Source of the DNA: Acinetobacter sp. ANC 4648
GTDB lineage: Bacteria; Pseudomonadota; Gammaproteobacteria; Pseudomonadales; Moraxellaceae
Direction of reading: 5' to 3'
DNA length: 64,000 nt
Assembly (NCBI RefSeq): GCF_002135345.1
Contig: NZ_NEGI01000006.1
Coordinates: 1 to 64,000 of the forward strand
A program made the position numbers and the translations under genes. This document shows, in pieces, positions 7,521-16,354 of this stretch. The notes beneath the pieces were generated by a model. It had not been told where the DNA came from. It was given only the letters and a program-made list of their open reading frames with translations, and did not search any database. Each line of letters starts with the position of its first letter. Within the stretch, counting starts at the first letter, position 1.

Positions 7521-8045
7521 TTATTTTGGTGTGTGATACATCAAATAAATTTCATTTAAGTTCGCTGGAATTTCTTCTGCAATTTCATCCATCAATTGGC
7601 CATTACGACGGAAAGATTCCATTTGTGGATCTTCATCATCGATACCACTGAACATCATCATTGGTAAAGATAAATCAACCAATTGATCTTCATATTCAGG
7701 TGTAAACCATGCTTCTTCATTGAGGAACATCGCATCAACAAAACCAACGCTCCAATCACCTAAGCTTGACTCTACATCTGCTTCTTCAATTTCAAAAGGA
7801 AACTCAATGCCTTCTTCATTGGCTAAGTTTTGACGAATTGATTCTAACCATGCCTTAATCTGCGCAATTATTTCACTCGGAACGTTCTTTTGATTATTAT
7901 CAAAAAGCTCATCAAGCCACTGATCAAAAGCTGGGCCTACTGCGGTTGCACATAAAAAACCATGAGTTGCCGCGAAATCTAGACCATGCTCATTTTGGTC
8001 GCCATCTAGATATTCACTCAACAGGTCCAAATCTAAAGCACTCAT
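7521..8045 (-). CDS. UPF0149/YecA family protein
   Basis: A 174-residue acidic cytoplasmic protein of the UPF0149 (YgfB/YecA) family. It shows the typical start SALDLDLLSEYLDG, the HGFLCATAVGP segment near residue 30 and a helix-rich, acidic remainder. The family lacks an assigned activity, and this member has no C-terminal SEC-C zinc motif. It is followed by a strong terminator and preceded by a small acidic gene on the same strand 66 nt upstream. Confidence 0.85.
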   Translation of the reverse strand: MSALDLDLLSEYLDGDQNEHGLDFAATHGFLCATAVGPAFDQWLDELFDNNQKNVPSEIIAQIKAWLESIRQNLANEEGIEFPFEIEEADVESSLGDWSVGFVDAMFLNEEAWFTPEYEDQLVDLSLPMMMFSGIDDEDPQMESFRRNGQLMDEIAEEIPANLNEIYLMYHTPK

Positions 8046-8111
8046 TTCGATTCCAACATATTTGAATTAGGGAGTAGCATAGCATTTTCACAAGCTATAC
8101 CCAATCTGAAT

Positions 8112-8321
8112 TTATTCGTCTTTGTCATCAAAATCATCGTCATCATCCAGATCATAATCAAAATCTTTCAGTTCACGATCTAAACGGCGTTGTGCAAGTA
8201 GGTCATCTATCAAGCGGCGCTTTTCTAAAGACTCTTTGGCGCTAATTTTGCTAGGTGACTCTTCAAAACTAACATCATCATCACCGTAGTTATCATCTAG
8301 TTCAAAATCTGTAGAAGACAC
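8112..8321 (-). CDS. Small acidic PA3496-like protein
   Basis: A 69-residue, highly charged protein: an acidic N-terminus, a basic middle KRRLIDDLLAQRRLDREL, and a C-terminal run of Asp/Glu. This arrangement resembles the PA3496 family of putative envelope-integrity proteins described from Pseudomonas, where RRIEDLLE-type segments occur. That assignment rests on the short central segment only. It shares strand with the UPF0149 gene and is divergent from rpoD. Confidence 0.7.
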   Translation of the reverse strand: MSSTDFELDDNYGDDDVSFEESPSKISAKESLEKRRLIDDLLAQRRLDRELKDFDYDLDDDDDFDDKDE

Positions 8322-8673
8322 TAAAACTACCTCAATGTGAAAAAATGTGAATGGGTCTAGGCGCTATTTATCTTAGTTTTAATACATTGTCAATTTTTAT
8401 TTAATTTTTACATATAAAACCGAGATTATACTTCTATTCAACGCCAACTTTATGTCATTATTGAACTAATAATTACACAATTTCTAACACATTTGTAAAA
8501 AATAGCAATTGGGCTTGAAAATAATTTTTACGCCCCGACTATTTAAAATAGTTGTGAAATTTAAGATTTTTTTCAAACGGATTTGAGCGAGACCAACTCA
8601 GATACTATTTTAGCGAATTGTGCTATCATGCACGGTTTTTCACTGTCACAGATTCAACGAGAAGAGAGCAAAG
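8322..8673. other. rpoD upstream region
   Basis: 352 nt, strongly AT-rich, between the divergent small acidic gene and rpoD. Apart from the extended -10 at 8621-8629 I see no gene or conserved structure. Confidence 0.5.
8621..8629 (+). promoter_or_regulatory. Extended -10 promoter element for rpoD
   Basis: TGCTATCAT combines a TG extension with TATCAT, 45 nt before the rpoD ATG. No good -35 hexamer is seen at 17 nt, which is usual for extended -10 promoters. Confidence 0.5.
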
Positions 8674-10569
8674 ATGAGCGATAAGCATTCCCCTACTTCA
8701 CAAGTAGCGGCTCTGATTAGCCGAGGCAAAGAACAAGGTTACTTAACCTACGCTGAGGTTAACGATCATCTACCAGACTCAATCACAGAAAGCGAACAAA
8801 TTGAAGACATTATTCAAATGCTTCAAGATGTAGGCATTCCTGTGCACGAACGTGCGCCTGAATCTGATGATACGATGTTCGAAGGTAATACTGAAGCTGC
8901 GGATGAAGTTGCAGAAGAAGAAGCTGCAGCCGTACTTGCCTCTGTAGAAAGCGAGCCTGGGCGTACCACCGACCCTGTTCGTATGTATATGCGTGAAATG
9001 GGTACAGTTGAGCTTTTGACTCGTGAAGGCGAAATTAATATTGCGAAACGTATTGAAGAAGGCATTCGTGACGTTCTTCATTCAATCGCTTATTGGCCAA
9101 ATGCTGTTGAAGTTGTATTACAAGAATATAAAGATTATGAAGCTGGTGAACGTCGCTTAGCAGATCTCTTGTCTGGTTATTTAGACCCAGAATCTGATGA
9201 ACCTATTCCTGAAGTATTGGAAGAAGTCGCGGAAGAATTAGATGAAGTTGAAGAAGATTCATCTAAAAAACCGACCAAAGATGTAAAATTGGATGATGAC
9301 GAAGAAGAAGAAGCTGAAAGCAGCGATGATGATGAATCGGAAGGTGAATCTGGTCCAGATCCTGAAATTGCAAAAGCACGTTTCGACGAATTAAAAAACG
9401 TTTGGAATAATGCCAAAGTTGCGATTGCTAAAGGTGGTCGTGATACGACTGAAGCAACGGAAGCAATGGAAGCACTTGCGACTGTATTCATGATGTTTAA
9501 ATTTACACCGCGTTTATTTGACATTATTTCAGAAATGATTCGTGGCACGCATGAACAAATTCGTACATCTGAACGTGAAGTAATGCGTTATGCAGTTCGT
9601 CGTGGTCGTATGGATCGCACTCAATTCCGTACATCTTTCCCAGGTCAAGAATCAAATCCAGCTTGGTTAGATGAACAGATTGCAAAAGCACCTGCTGACC
9701 AAAAAGGTTATTTAGAAAAAGTACGTCCAGATGTTCTGGCATTCCAACAGAAAATTGCTGATCTTGAAAAAGAATTAGGCCTAAGTGTTAAAGACATTAA
9801 GGACATTTCTAAACGGATGGCAATTGGCGAAGCCAAAGCACGCCGTGCGAAGAAAGAAATGGTTGAAGCCAACTTACGTTTGGTAATTTCGATTGCGAAA
9901 AAATATACCAACCGTGGTTTACAATTCCTCGATTTAATTCAGGAAGGTAATATCGGCCTAATGAAAGCCGTTGATAAATTTGAATACCGTCGTGGTTATA
10001 AATTCTCAACTTATGCAACTTGGTGGATTCGTCAGGCGATTACCCGTTCAATCGCGGACCAAGCACGTACCATTCGTATTCCAGTACATATGATTGAAAC
10101 GATTAACAAAATCAATCGTGTATCTCGTCAACTTCTTCAAGAAATGGGCCGTGAGCCAACGCCTGAAGAATTAGGTGAGCGTTTGGAAATGGATGAAGTG
10201 AAAGTTCGTAAAGTTCTTAAAATTGCGAAAGAACCAATTTCGATGGAAACACCGATTGGTGATGATGAAGATTCGCATCTTGGTGACTTTATTGAAGATG
10301 GCAACATCACTTCTCCAATTGATGCCGCAACTTCAGAAGGCTTAAAAGAAGCTACTCGTGAAGTACTTGAAAACTTAACTGAACGTGAAGCTAAAGTCCT
10401 GAAAATGCGTTTTGGTATCGATATGCCAACCGATCATACTTTGGAAGAAGTCGGTAAACAATTTGATGTAACGCGTGAACGTATTCGTCAGATTGAAGCT
10501 AAAGCATTACGTAAACTTCGTCATCCCTCTCGCTCTGAACATCTACGTTCATTTTTAGAAAATGACTAA
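8674..10569 (+). CDS. rpoD: RNA polymerase sigma factor RpoD (sigma 70)
   Basis: The primary sigma factor, which directs RNA polymerase to housekeeping promoters. The 631-residue product has region 1.1 at the N-terminus, region 1.2 ([11 protein letters not shown]), and a long non-conserved insert with an acidic run near residues 172-229. Regions 2.1-2.4 follow ([31 protein letters not shown]), then region 3 and region 4.2 with the helix-turn-helix [18 protein letters not shown]. The frame opens at 8620, but ATG 8674 ([11 protein letters not shown]) follows an AGAGAG site and gives the usual start. Two hairpins follow the stop. Confidence 0.98.
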   Translation: MSDKHSPTSQVAALISRGKEQGYLTYAEVNDHLPDSITESEQIEDIIQMLQDVGIPVHERAPESDDTMFEGNTEAADEVAEEEAAAVLASVESEPGRTTDPVRMYMREMGTVELLTREGEINIAKRIEEGIRDVLHSIAYWPNAVEVVLQEYKDYEAGERRLADLLSGYLDPESDEPIPEVLEEVAEELDEVEEDSSKKPTKDVKLDDDEEEEAESSDDDESEGESGPDPEIAKARFDELKNVWNNAKVAIAKGGRDTTEATEAMEALATVFMMFKFTPRLFDIISEMIRGTHEQIRTSEREVMRYAVRRGRMDRTQFRTSFPGQESNPAWLDEQIAKAPADQKGYLEKVRPDVLAFQQKIADLEKELGLSVKDIKDISKRMAIGEAKARRAKKEMVEANLRLVISIAKKYTNRGLQFLDLIQEGNIGLMKAVDKFEYRRGYKFSTYATWWIRQAITRSIADQARTIRIPVHMIETINKINRVSRQLLQEMGREPTPEELGERLEMDEVKVRKVLKIAKEPISMETPIGDDEDSHLGDFIEDGNITSPIDAATSEGLKEATREVLENLTEREAKVLKMRFGIDMPTDHTLEEVGKQFDVTRERIRQIEAKALRKLRHPSRSEHLRSFLEND

Positions 10570-10580
10570 CCGTTAACAAC

Positions 10581-10617
10581 AATGGGGGACTTGAATAATC
10601 AATCAAGTATCCCCATT
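10581..10617 (+). terminator. Hairpin after rpoD
   Basis: AATGGGGGACTTGA pairs almost perfectly with TCAAGTATCCCCATT (one bulge), 12 nt past the rpoD stop. It is followed by TATATATG rather than a T run, so it may protect the mRNA end rather than terminate. Confidence 0.55.
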
Positions 10618-10637
10618 ATATATGTAATAAAGAATAT

Positions 10638-10662
10638 AACGCCTGCTCTTTTGCAGGCGTTT
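10638..10662 (+). terminator. Second hairpin between rpoD and the YbeD-like gene
   Basis: AACGCCTGC, loop TCTTTT, GCAGGCGTT: 9 bp perfect with no long T tract. It ends 4 nt before the TAAGGAG ribosome site of the next gene, so it might attenuate read-through from rpoD. Confidence 0.55.
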
Positions 10663-10678
10663 GATATAAGGAGCGACT

Positions 10679-10972
10679 ATGACTCTAGTAGACCGTACAC
10701 CATCACGCGAACTTCAAGAACATCTTTGGGTATTCCCTATGGATTATCCGATTAAATTGATTGGTGAAGCTCACGAAGATTTGCATGATGCTGTTGTAGA
10801 TATTATGGTGAAGCACTTCCCTGATTTTGATGGCACAAGTATCAAGATACAACCATCACGGACTGGGAAATATCATTCTTTAACTGCACAAATCACCTTT
10901 GTAGAACTTGAACAAGTTCATGCACTGTATGCAGATTTAGCAGCTTGCCCATTAATTAAAACAGCTCTGTAA
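10679..10972 (+). CDS. YbeD-like DUF493 family protein
   Basis: A 97-residue cytoplasmic protein of the DUF493/UPF0250 family (E. coli YbeD). The family fold is a small ferredoxin-like alpha/beta sandwich resembling ACT-type regulatory domains; its function is unsettled. Recognisable segments are ELWVFPMDYPIKLIG-like start, HEDLHDAVVDIM and SRTGKYHSLTAQI. In many proteobacteria ybeD lies beside lipB, and here lipB is indeed the next gene, though 620 nt away. A clear TAAGGAGCG ribosome site precedes the ATG. Confidence 0.9.
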   Translation: MTLVDRTPSRELQEHLWVFPMDYPIKLIGEAHEDLHDAVVDIMVKHFPDFDGTSIKIQPSRTGKYHSLTAQITFVELEQVHALYADLAACPLIKTAL

Positions 10973-10983
10973 ATCTTAAAACT

Positions 10984-11011
10984 AAAAAACACGCCTTTGA
11001 GCGTGTTTTTT
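10984..11011 (+). terminator. Rho-independent terminator after the YbeD-like gene
   Basis: AAAAAACACGC, loop CTTTGA, GCGTGTTTTTT: an 11-bp perfect stem with T6. Confidence 0.92.
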
Positions 11012-11595
11012 ATATCCTCAATCTCAGCCACTCAATTCCATTTTGTTATTACACGTGAACATGTAAACCATCATAAGATGGTGCATTTTAGCGATTCCAA
11101 CAACCATACAATGCGATTGTCTCTATGTTGGAAAATTTCTAATGAGCTGTAAAACACCCTATTATGTTTTATTCAACAAAGACCTGTTTTAGTCATAGGT
11201 AGCTATATACCAGATAAAGCCTATCCAAAATTGTCTGCATATAAATATTTCAGTAGCACTACTCGCCCCGACTTGAACAATATACTTTAGATTTTTATTC
11301 ATATTTAAATTCCTTTTTACTTTACTCTTAATCATCTATAAGCGAAAAACAAGCCAGTAATATTATTTTTAGACCTTTAGAATTGCATATCTAAGTTAAA
11401 TGCAGACATAATTTTTATAATAAAAAATAAATATTTATTTAAAAAAATCAGCGTTCATCACCAATATCAATGATATACATTCATGATAATAAATTGTTTT
11501 TCAATACAAATATCTAGTCTGATAATTCCTCCCTATTGACGTACTATTTATTTATAATTAATCCATTCTTTTTTGCATTAAAGGACACACATCAA
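11012..11595. other. Long AT-rich intergenic region before lipB
   Basis: About 580 nt with no convincing gene. It holds a nested hairpin at 11095-11133, a smaller CCATC/GATGG hairpin near 11068-11081, and a very AT-rich stretch near 11410-11450 with AAATAAATATTTATTT-type palindromes. This could host a small RNA or a nucleoid-protein-bound control region, but I can support only the hairpins. Confidence 0.4.
11095..11133. other. Nested hairpin in the ybeD-lipB gap
   Basis: The outer stem TTCCAACA / TGTTGGAA is perfect over 8 bp. Inside it ACAAT / ATTGT closes a GCG loop. No T tract follows on either strand, so it does not look like a terminator. Confidence 0.5.
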
Positions 11596-12255
11596 GTGAA
11601 TGATGCTGTTCTAAAACCTGCTTTAGTTGTACGCCAGTATCTGGAACTCACTCCCTATACTGAACGCTTTCAAGAGATGAAAAGCTATACTGAACAACGT
11701 GATGAATATTCACCAGACCAACTTTGGATTTTACAACACGCCAATGTTTTAACCCAAGGGCAAGCTGGCAAACCTGAACACATCCTGATACCGAGCGACA
11801 TCCCTATTGTTCAATCTGATCGTGGTGGTCAAGTAACTTGGCATGGACCAGGACAAATGGTGATCTATTTTATGTTTGATTTAAATCGACTCAAATGGAA
11901 TGTACGTACACTTGTTTCCTTTGCTGAAAACTTAATGATCGCCTTATTAAAAAAACACAACATCGAAGCCTACGCAAAACCTGATGCACCAGGGGTCTAT
12001 GTTAATGAACGCAAAATTGGCTCATTAGGTTTTAAAATACGTAAAGGCCGCAGTTATCACGGCTTAGCATTAAATATTGACTGTGATTTGACTGGATTTC
12101 ACACCATTAATCCGTGCGGCTACGCAGGTTTAGAAATGGTGCGAGTCTGCGATCTTTTGCCACACCCTCCTAACTATAAGCAATTATGTATGGATGTGAT
12201 TGAATATATGGATAATAGCGGTTACTTTAGTGACCTTAAAGTCATTCCAGTATAA
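11596..12255 (+). CDS. lipB: Lipoyl(octanoyl) transferase
   Basis: LipB moves octanoate from acyl carrier protein to lipoyl domains, the first step of lipoate synthesis. The 219-residue version shows [16 protein letters not shown] (substrate pocket), [16 protein letters not shown] with the catalytic Lys near residue 146, and INPCGYAG with the catalytic Cys near residue 174. The frame is open from 11536. GTG 11596 is chosen because AAGGA lies 10 nt upstream and the protein then starts close to the family's RQYLEL segment. No lipA is adjacent in this window. Confidence 0.92.
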   Translation: MNDAVLKPALVVRQYLELTPYTERFQEMKSYTEQRDEYSPDQLWILQHANVLTQGQAGKPEHILIPSDIPIVQSDRGGQVTWHGPGQMVIYFMFDLNRLKWNVRTLVSFAENLMIALLKKHNIEAYAKPDAPGVYVNERKIGSLGFKIRKGRSYHGLALNIDCDLTGFHTINPCGYAGLEMVRVCDLLPHPPNYKQLCMDVIEYMDNSGYFSDLKVIPV

Positions 12256-12336
12256 ATGGCTTTATTTTTACCTGAGAATAAATTAGAGTAATTACTCTAA
12301 AATATAAATAAAATTTTTTATTAAAGGGATAAGCGA

Positions 12337-12870
12337 GTGATTTCAACCAAATCAGTAAAACCCGCTTTAGAACAAGCCTACGTCAAACTCATGATGGATG
12401 TGATTGGCCGGGGCTTGGTAATGGCGAGCCAAGTCGATGATGAAATTAGACATGAAGTGTCTAAATTCCCAGTTGGCTTTACATTATCTATGGATGTCTT
12501 CCAAAATGATATTGCGTTTATTGCAAAAGTAACACCACAACAAGAGTTAGAACTGGTGAAATCCTTAGCAGATAAACCAGATCTGACCATTACCTTTAAA
12601 CATTTACATCATGCGTTTTTAGTTTTTTCATTTCAAGAAAGTACCGCTCAGGCTTTTGCCAACGACCGTATGATTGCTGATGGTGATTTAAGCTATGCCA
12701 TCCGCTTAGTTCGTTGTTTAAATAAAATGGAAGCCTTAATTTTGCCAAAACTTGTCGCAGAATTGGCTGTGAAAGAATATCCACGCGAATTAACGTTAAA
12801 AGAAAAATTAACTGGTGCAGCAAATATTTATTTAAAAGTTGCCCAATCTTATTTAAAAGGGAGTGCATAA
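12337..12870 (+). CDS. SCP2-like putative lipid-binding protein
   Basis: A 177-residue protein starting at GTG 12337 with an AAAGGGAT site. The middle reads DLTITFK then a hydrophobic helix, AQAFANDRM and a DGDLSYAIRL turn, resembling the sterol-carrier-protein-2 pattern of a beta strand, helix and GD turn. That is a weak, motif-level similarity and I would call it unknown otherwise. It ends 3 nt before an iron-containing alcohol dehydrogenase, so the two are surely co-transcribed and may share a substrate (a hydrophobic alcohol or aldehyde, by inference). Confidence 0.6.
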   Translation: MISTKSVKPALEQAYVKLMMDVIGRGLVMASQVDDEIRHEVSKFPVGFTLSMDVFQNDIAFIAKVTPQQELELVKSLADKPDLTITFKHLHHAFLVFSFQESTAQAFANDRMIADGDLSYAIRLVRCLNKMEALILPKLVAELAVKEYPRELTLKEKLTGAANIYLKVAQSYLKGSA

Positions 12871-12873
12871 TAC

Positions 12874-14058
12874 ATGGCTAAACCATATTACGAATTTTTT
12901 TGTCCCGTTAAAGTGATCGCTGGTCATGCTGCGTTAGAACATATTCCTTACGAACTTGCGGCATTAGGCTCTAAACGCCCAATGATCATTACCGATAAAG
13001 GCGTGCGCAGCAATCATCTTTTAACGCCGATCGAAGCTGCTTTTGAGCCAACGGATGTTGAAATTGGCTTTATTTTTGATGATGTTCCACCAGACTCTAG
13101 CCTTGAAACAGTACAAGCTGCAGCAAAAGCTTATCGTGAAAATGGTTGTGATGCCATTATTGCCGTAGGCGGTGGCTCAGTCATTGATACCTCTAAAGCA
13201 ACCAATATTTTAGTCACTGAAGGTGGCAATGATCTAACTAAATATTCAGGTGCACATAACCTACCCAATCCTTTAAAACCATTTTTCGTGATTCCAACGA
13301 CATCAGGCACTGGCTCAGAAGTGACCATGGTAGCTGTCGTTTCTGACAATCAAAAGCATGTCAAAATGGCATTTGCTTCAAATTATTTAATGCCACATGC
13401 TGCGATTTTAGATCCACGCATGACCCAAACGCTACCACCGCATTTAACTGCTATGACTGCCATGGATGCTATGACGCATGCGATTGAAGCATATACCTGT
13501 ATGGCAGCAAATCCAATTTCAGATGCTTATGCAACCGCAGCAATTAAAAAAATCAGCAATAACATGTTTAATGTTTTAGATAATCCAAATGATGCTCAAG
13601 CGCGTTTAGAGCTGGCTCAAGCTTCAACCATGGCCGGTATTGCCTTCTCAAATTCCATGGTGGGCATTGTCCATTCATTGGGACATGCATTGGGTGCTGT
13701 TGCACATTTACCACACGGTTTATGTATGAATTTATTCCTGCCTTATGTGCTGGAATACAACAAAGAAGTCAATGGCGATAAAATTGCTGATTTGTTACTT
13801 CCGTTAGCCGGTGCAGATATTTATGCACAAACACCAGCCAATCTACGTGCAGACAAAACCATTGCAATGTTAAATACTATGCGTGACCACCTATATGCAC
13901 GAACTAAGCTTCCTCGCACACTAAGCGAAACAGGAAAAGTAACCAAAGAGCAGTTAGATGACGTGGCTGAAAAAGCACTCAATGATGGTTCGATTATCTA
14001 TAACCCGAAAGAAGCAACTTTCAAAGATTTACGAAATATCTTAGAAAAAGCATGGTAA
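12874..14058 (+). CDS. Iron-containing alcohol dehydrogenase
   Basis: A 394-residue group III (Fe-dependent) alcohol dehydrogenase. The NAD(P)-binding block is AVGGGSVIDTSKA near residues 98-110, followed by TTSGTGSEVT. The metal region is MDAMTHAIEAYT and, near residue 265, SLGHALGAVAHLPHG, which holds the His ligands. The substrate is not evident. It sits 3 nt downstream of the SCP2-like gene and is followed by a terminator. Confidence 0.93.
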   Translation: MAKPYYEFFCPVKVIAGHAALEHIPYELAALGSKRPMIITDKGVRSNHLLTPIEAAFEPTDVEIGFIFDDVPPDSSLETVQAAAKAYRENGCDAIIAVGGGSVIDTSKATNILVTEGGNDLTKYSGAHNLPNPLKPFFVIPTTSGTGSEVTMVAVVSDNQKHVKMAFASNYLMPHAAILDPRMTQTLPPHLTAMTAMDAMTHAIEAYTCMAANPISDAYATAAIKKISNNMFNVLDNPNDAQARLELAQASTMAGIAFSNSMVGIVHSLGHALGAVAHLPHGLCMNLFLPYVLEYNKEVNGDKIADLLLPLAGADIYAQTPANLRADKTIAMLNTMRDHLYARTKLPRTLSETGKVTKEQLDDVAEKALNDGSIIYNPKEATFKDLRNILEKAW

Positions 14059-14091
14059 TGACTCAAAAATAAGCCGTGTTATATTTAAATT

Positions 14092-14124
14092 AAGCCTGAT
14101 GAATTTTATAAACATCAGGCTTTT
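14092..14124 (+). terminator. Rho-independent terminator after the alcohol dehydrogenase
   Basis: AAGCCTGATG pairs with CATCAGGCTT over 10 bp around an A/T loop and ends in TTTT. Confidence 0.85.
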
Positions 14125-14252
14125 CTCTAATCAGAAATAGAGCCTTTAGTTTTTTGCATAAAAAACCATCTTATTTACTAAAAAAATCACAAAGTTACTG
14201 ACAAAAGATACCATTTAGAGTAGATTGGCGCACTTTTGTTTTATTCGTAGGG

Positions 14253-14278
14253 GGGATCGTTTCGTCTCAAACGGTCCT
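14253..14278 (+). other. Leader hairpin upstream of the APC permease
   Basis: GGGATCGTTT pairs with AAACGGTCCT (two G-U pairs) around CGTCTC, just after a run of six Gs and 46 nt before the permease start. No T run follows. It may be a 5'-UTR control structure or a processing site. Confidence 0.4.
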
Positions 14279-14324
14279 TATAAACATGACTGATCCTTGA
14301 TCAACGATTAAGAGGATAACGCCG

Positions 14325-15710
14325 TTGACTATTAACACTGGGACTCAACCGGCAGCTAAACTGCAAAAAACGCTAGGTTTCTGGCACATCATTATTATCG
14401 GTTTAGCTTATATTCAACCTATGACCTTATTTGATACTTTTGGTTTAGTATCCGAAGAAAGTCATTTTCACGTTCCTACCTCATATATTTTTGCGCTTGT
14501 CGCAATCTTACTGACGTCGATCAGTTATGGGCATATGATTAAGCGCTACCCTTCTGCGGGTTCAGCGTACACTTATGCTCAAAAATCGATTCATCCCAAT
14601 GTTGGCTTTATGGTGGGCTGGTCTTCTTGGCTAGATTATCTACTCTCGCCAATGGTGAACATTATCTTGGCGATTATCTACTTGGAAGCACTCTTCCCAG
14701 ATGTTAATCATTGGATTTGGGTCTTTGGACTAACAGCCGTAATGACCGCAGTTAACTTACGTGGTGTACGTTTCGTTGCCAACTTTAACAGCCTGATTGT
14801 TCTATTCCAACTGGTTGTGATTACCGCATTTACGTATCTGTTATATACGAAATTAAATGCAGGTATCAACGCAGATGGCATAATGAGTGCGGAGCAACGC
14901 AGTCACTTATGGAGTCTTGCACCTTTTTGGAATGAGCTTACACAAGTCGGTGCGCTTATTACTGGTGCGACGCTACTGTGCTTCTCCTTCACAGGTTTTG
15001 ACTCACTCAGCTCTCTGGCTGAAGAAACCAAAGATACTGAACGTACACTGCCACGTGCGATCTTTATGACTGCTTTATTTGCTGGAGTTATCTTTATCAT
15101 CAGCACGTACATTATGCAGTTATACTATCCTGGTGATCCTAAAAGCTACTTTAAAGATATTGCCGCAACTCAGCCTGAAATTCTATTAATTGGCGGTAGT
15201 CTATTCCAATCGGTGGTATTAGGCTTTGCAATTATTACCGTACTAGCATCAGGTATTTCAGCACATGCGGGCGTATCTCGCCTAATGTATGTAATGGGCC
15301 GTGATGGTGTGATTAATAAAAAGATTTTTGGCCATATTAGTCCGAAAAGCTTTACACCATCCTACAATATTTTAATTGTAGGTGCTGTAGCCTTAATGGC
15401 TGGTTTTATGAGTCTAGATATGGTGATTTCACTGATTAGTTTTGGTGCTTTAACTGCTTTCACTTTTGTAAACTTATCGGTGATTTCACGATATGCATTA
15501 CGTGATGGTCGTACCAAAAATATCAAAGACATTATCAATTATGTGGTTATTCCATTATTTGGTTTCTTTAGCATCTTTGCTTTATGGCTAGAGATTGAAG
15601 AAACCTCATTAAAATATGGTCTATGGTGGGCAATGTTCGGTATTTTATATCTTGGTTATAAAACCAAAGGTTTCCGTTATCCTGCACCACAGCACAATGA
15701 ACATGAATAA
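14325..15710 (+). CDS. APC family amino acid/polyamine permease
   Basis: A 461-residue integral membrane protein with about 12 spans. The first span region reads LGFWHIIIIGLAYIQPMTLFDTFG, followed by YPSAGSAYTYAQ, the helix-3 signature of the amino acid-polyamine-organocation family, and the central SFTGFDSLSSLAEET. The transported substrate cannot be read from the sequence; the family includes putrescine and amino acid carriers. The start is TTG 14325, supported by AGAGGA 8 nt upstream, and no ATG lies nearby in frame. A leader hairpin lies 46 nt upstream. Confidence 0.9.
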   Translation: MTINTGTQPAAKLQKTLGFWHIIIIGLAYIQPMTLFDTFGLVSEESHFHVPTSYIFALVAILLTSISYGHMIKRYPSAGSAYTYAQKSIHPNVGFMVGWSSWLDYLLSPMVNIILAIIYLEALFPDVNHWIWVFGLTAVMTAVNLRGVRFVANFNSLIVLFQLVVITAFTYLLYTKLNAGINADGIMSAEQRSHLWSLAPFWNELTQVGALITGATLLCFSFTGFDSLSSLAEETKDTERTLPRAIFMTALFAGVIFIISTYIMQLYYPGDPKSYFKDIAATQPEILLIGGSLFQSVVLGFAIITVLASGISAHAGVSRLMYVMGRDGVINKKIFGHISPKSFTPSYNILIVGAVALMAGFMSLDMVISLISFGALTAFTFVNLSVISRYALRDGRTKNIKDIINYVVIPLFGFFSIFALWLEIEETSLKYGLWWAMFGILYLGYKTKGFRYPAPQHNEHE

Positions 15711-15729
15711 TTAGAAATTATTCATGTTC

Positions 15730-15758
15730 AAAAAAAGGCGCTTAATGCGCCTTTTTTT
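15730..15758. terminator. Terminator after the APC permease
   Basis: AAAAAAAGGCGC, loop TTAAT, GCGCCTTTTTTT. The symmetrical A and T tracts allow use by the permease and by the convergent trmL gene. Confidence 0.92.
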
Positions 15759-15826
15759 CACGTTTTAATTGTAATTTAAAAATAAAACTGCTTTCCTCAA
15801 AGGACACTAAAAACAACTTAATTCAG

Positions 15827-16306
15827 TTATTTTAATTCAGCAAACCCTTGCTGACGCCACGCTTCATATAAAATCACAGCCGTGGCATTCGACAAATTTA
15901 AACTGCGTGAAGTGGCGGCCATTGGCAAACAAATCCAATGATCCTTTGGAAACATCATCCGCACATCTTCAGGTAAACCACGGGTTTCAGGCCCCATTAA
16001 CAAGGCCACAGAACGATTCAAATCCGAAGTATGCGGTGTTTCAGATCCTTTCGTTGTTAAAGGATAGATTGCATCGCGCTCAACTCCTTGTACTTCAAGA
16101 TAAGCTAGGCATTCAGTAAAATTTTCCCACACTTTCATGTGTGCCCATTCATGATAATCTAATCCCGCACGTCTCAATTTTTTGTCATCCAGCTCAAAAC
16201 CTAATGGCTTGACTAAATGTAACTGCGCTCCAGTATTCGCACATAAACGAATGATATTCCCTGTATTTGCAGGAATTTCAGGCTCAAATAGGACGACATG
16301 AATCAC
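15827..16306 (-). CDS. trmL: tRNA (cytidine/uridine-34 2'-O)-methyltransferase TrmL
   Basis: A 159-residue SPOUT methyltransferase that 2'-O-methylates the wobble base of two tRNA-Leu species using SAM. It has the short TrmL length with no N-terminal extension. Visible are EPEIPANTGNIIRLCANTG near the N-terminus and the C-terminal trefoil-knot blocks MGPETRGLP and SRSLNLSNATAVILYEA. It is followed by 48 nt and then cysG upstream on the same strand. Confidence 0.95.
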   Translation of the reverse strand: MIHVVLFEPEIPANTGNIIRLCANTGAQLHLVKPLGFELDDKKLRRAGLDYHEWAHMKVWENFTECLAYLEVQGVERDAIYPLTTKGSETPHTSDLNRSVALLMGPETRGLPEDVRMMFPKDHWICLPMAATSRSLNLSNATAVILYEAWRQQGFAELK

Positions 16307-16354
16307 GGGAGTTCTCGACTTAATTAATCATAAAAATAAGCAGTGGTAATACTT

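Noticed and set aside
8620..8673. Longer RpoD from an ATG at 8628 or earlier
   Set aside because: The extra residues ([10 protein letters not shown]) are unlike sigma-70 N-termini and overlap the extended -10 element.
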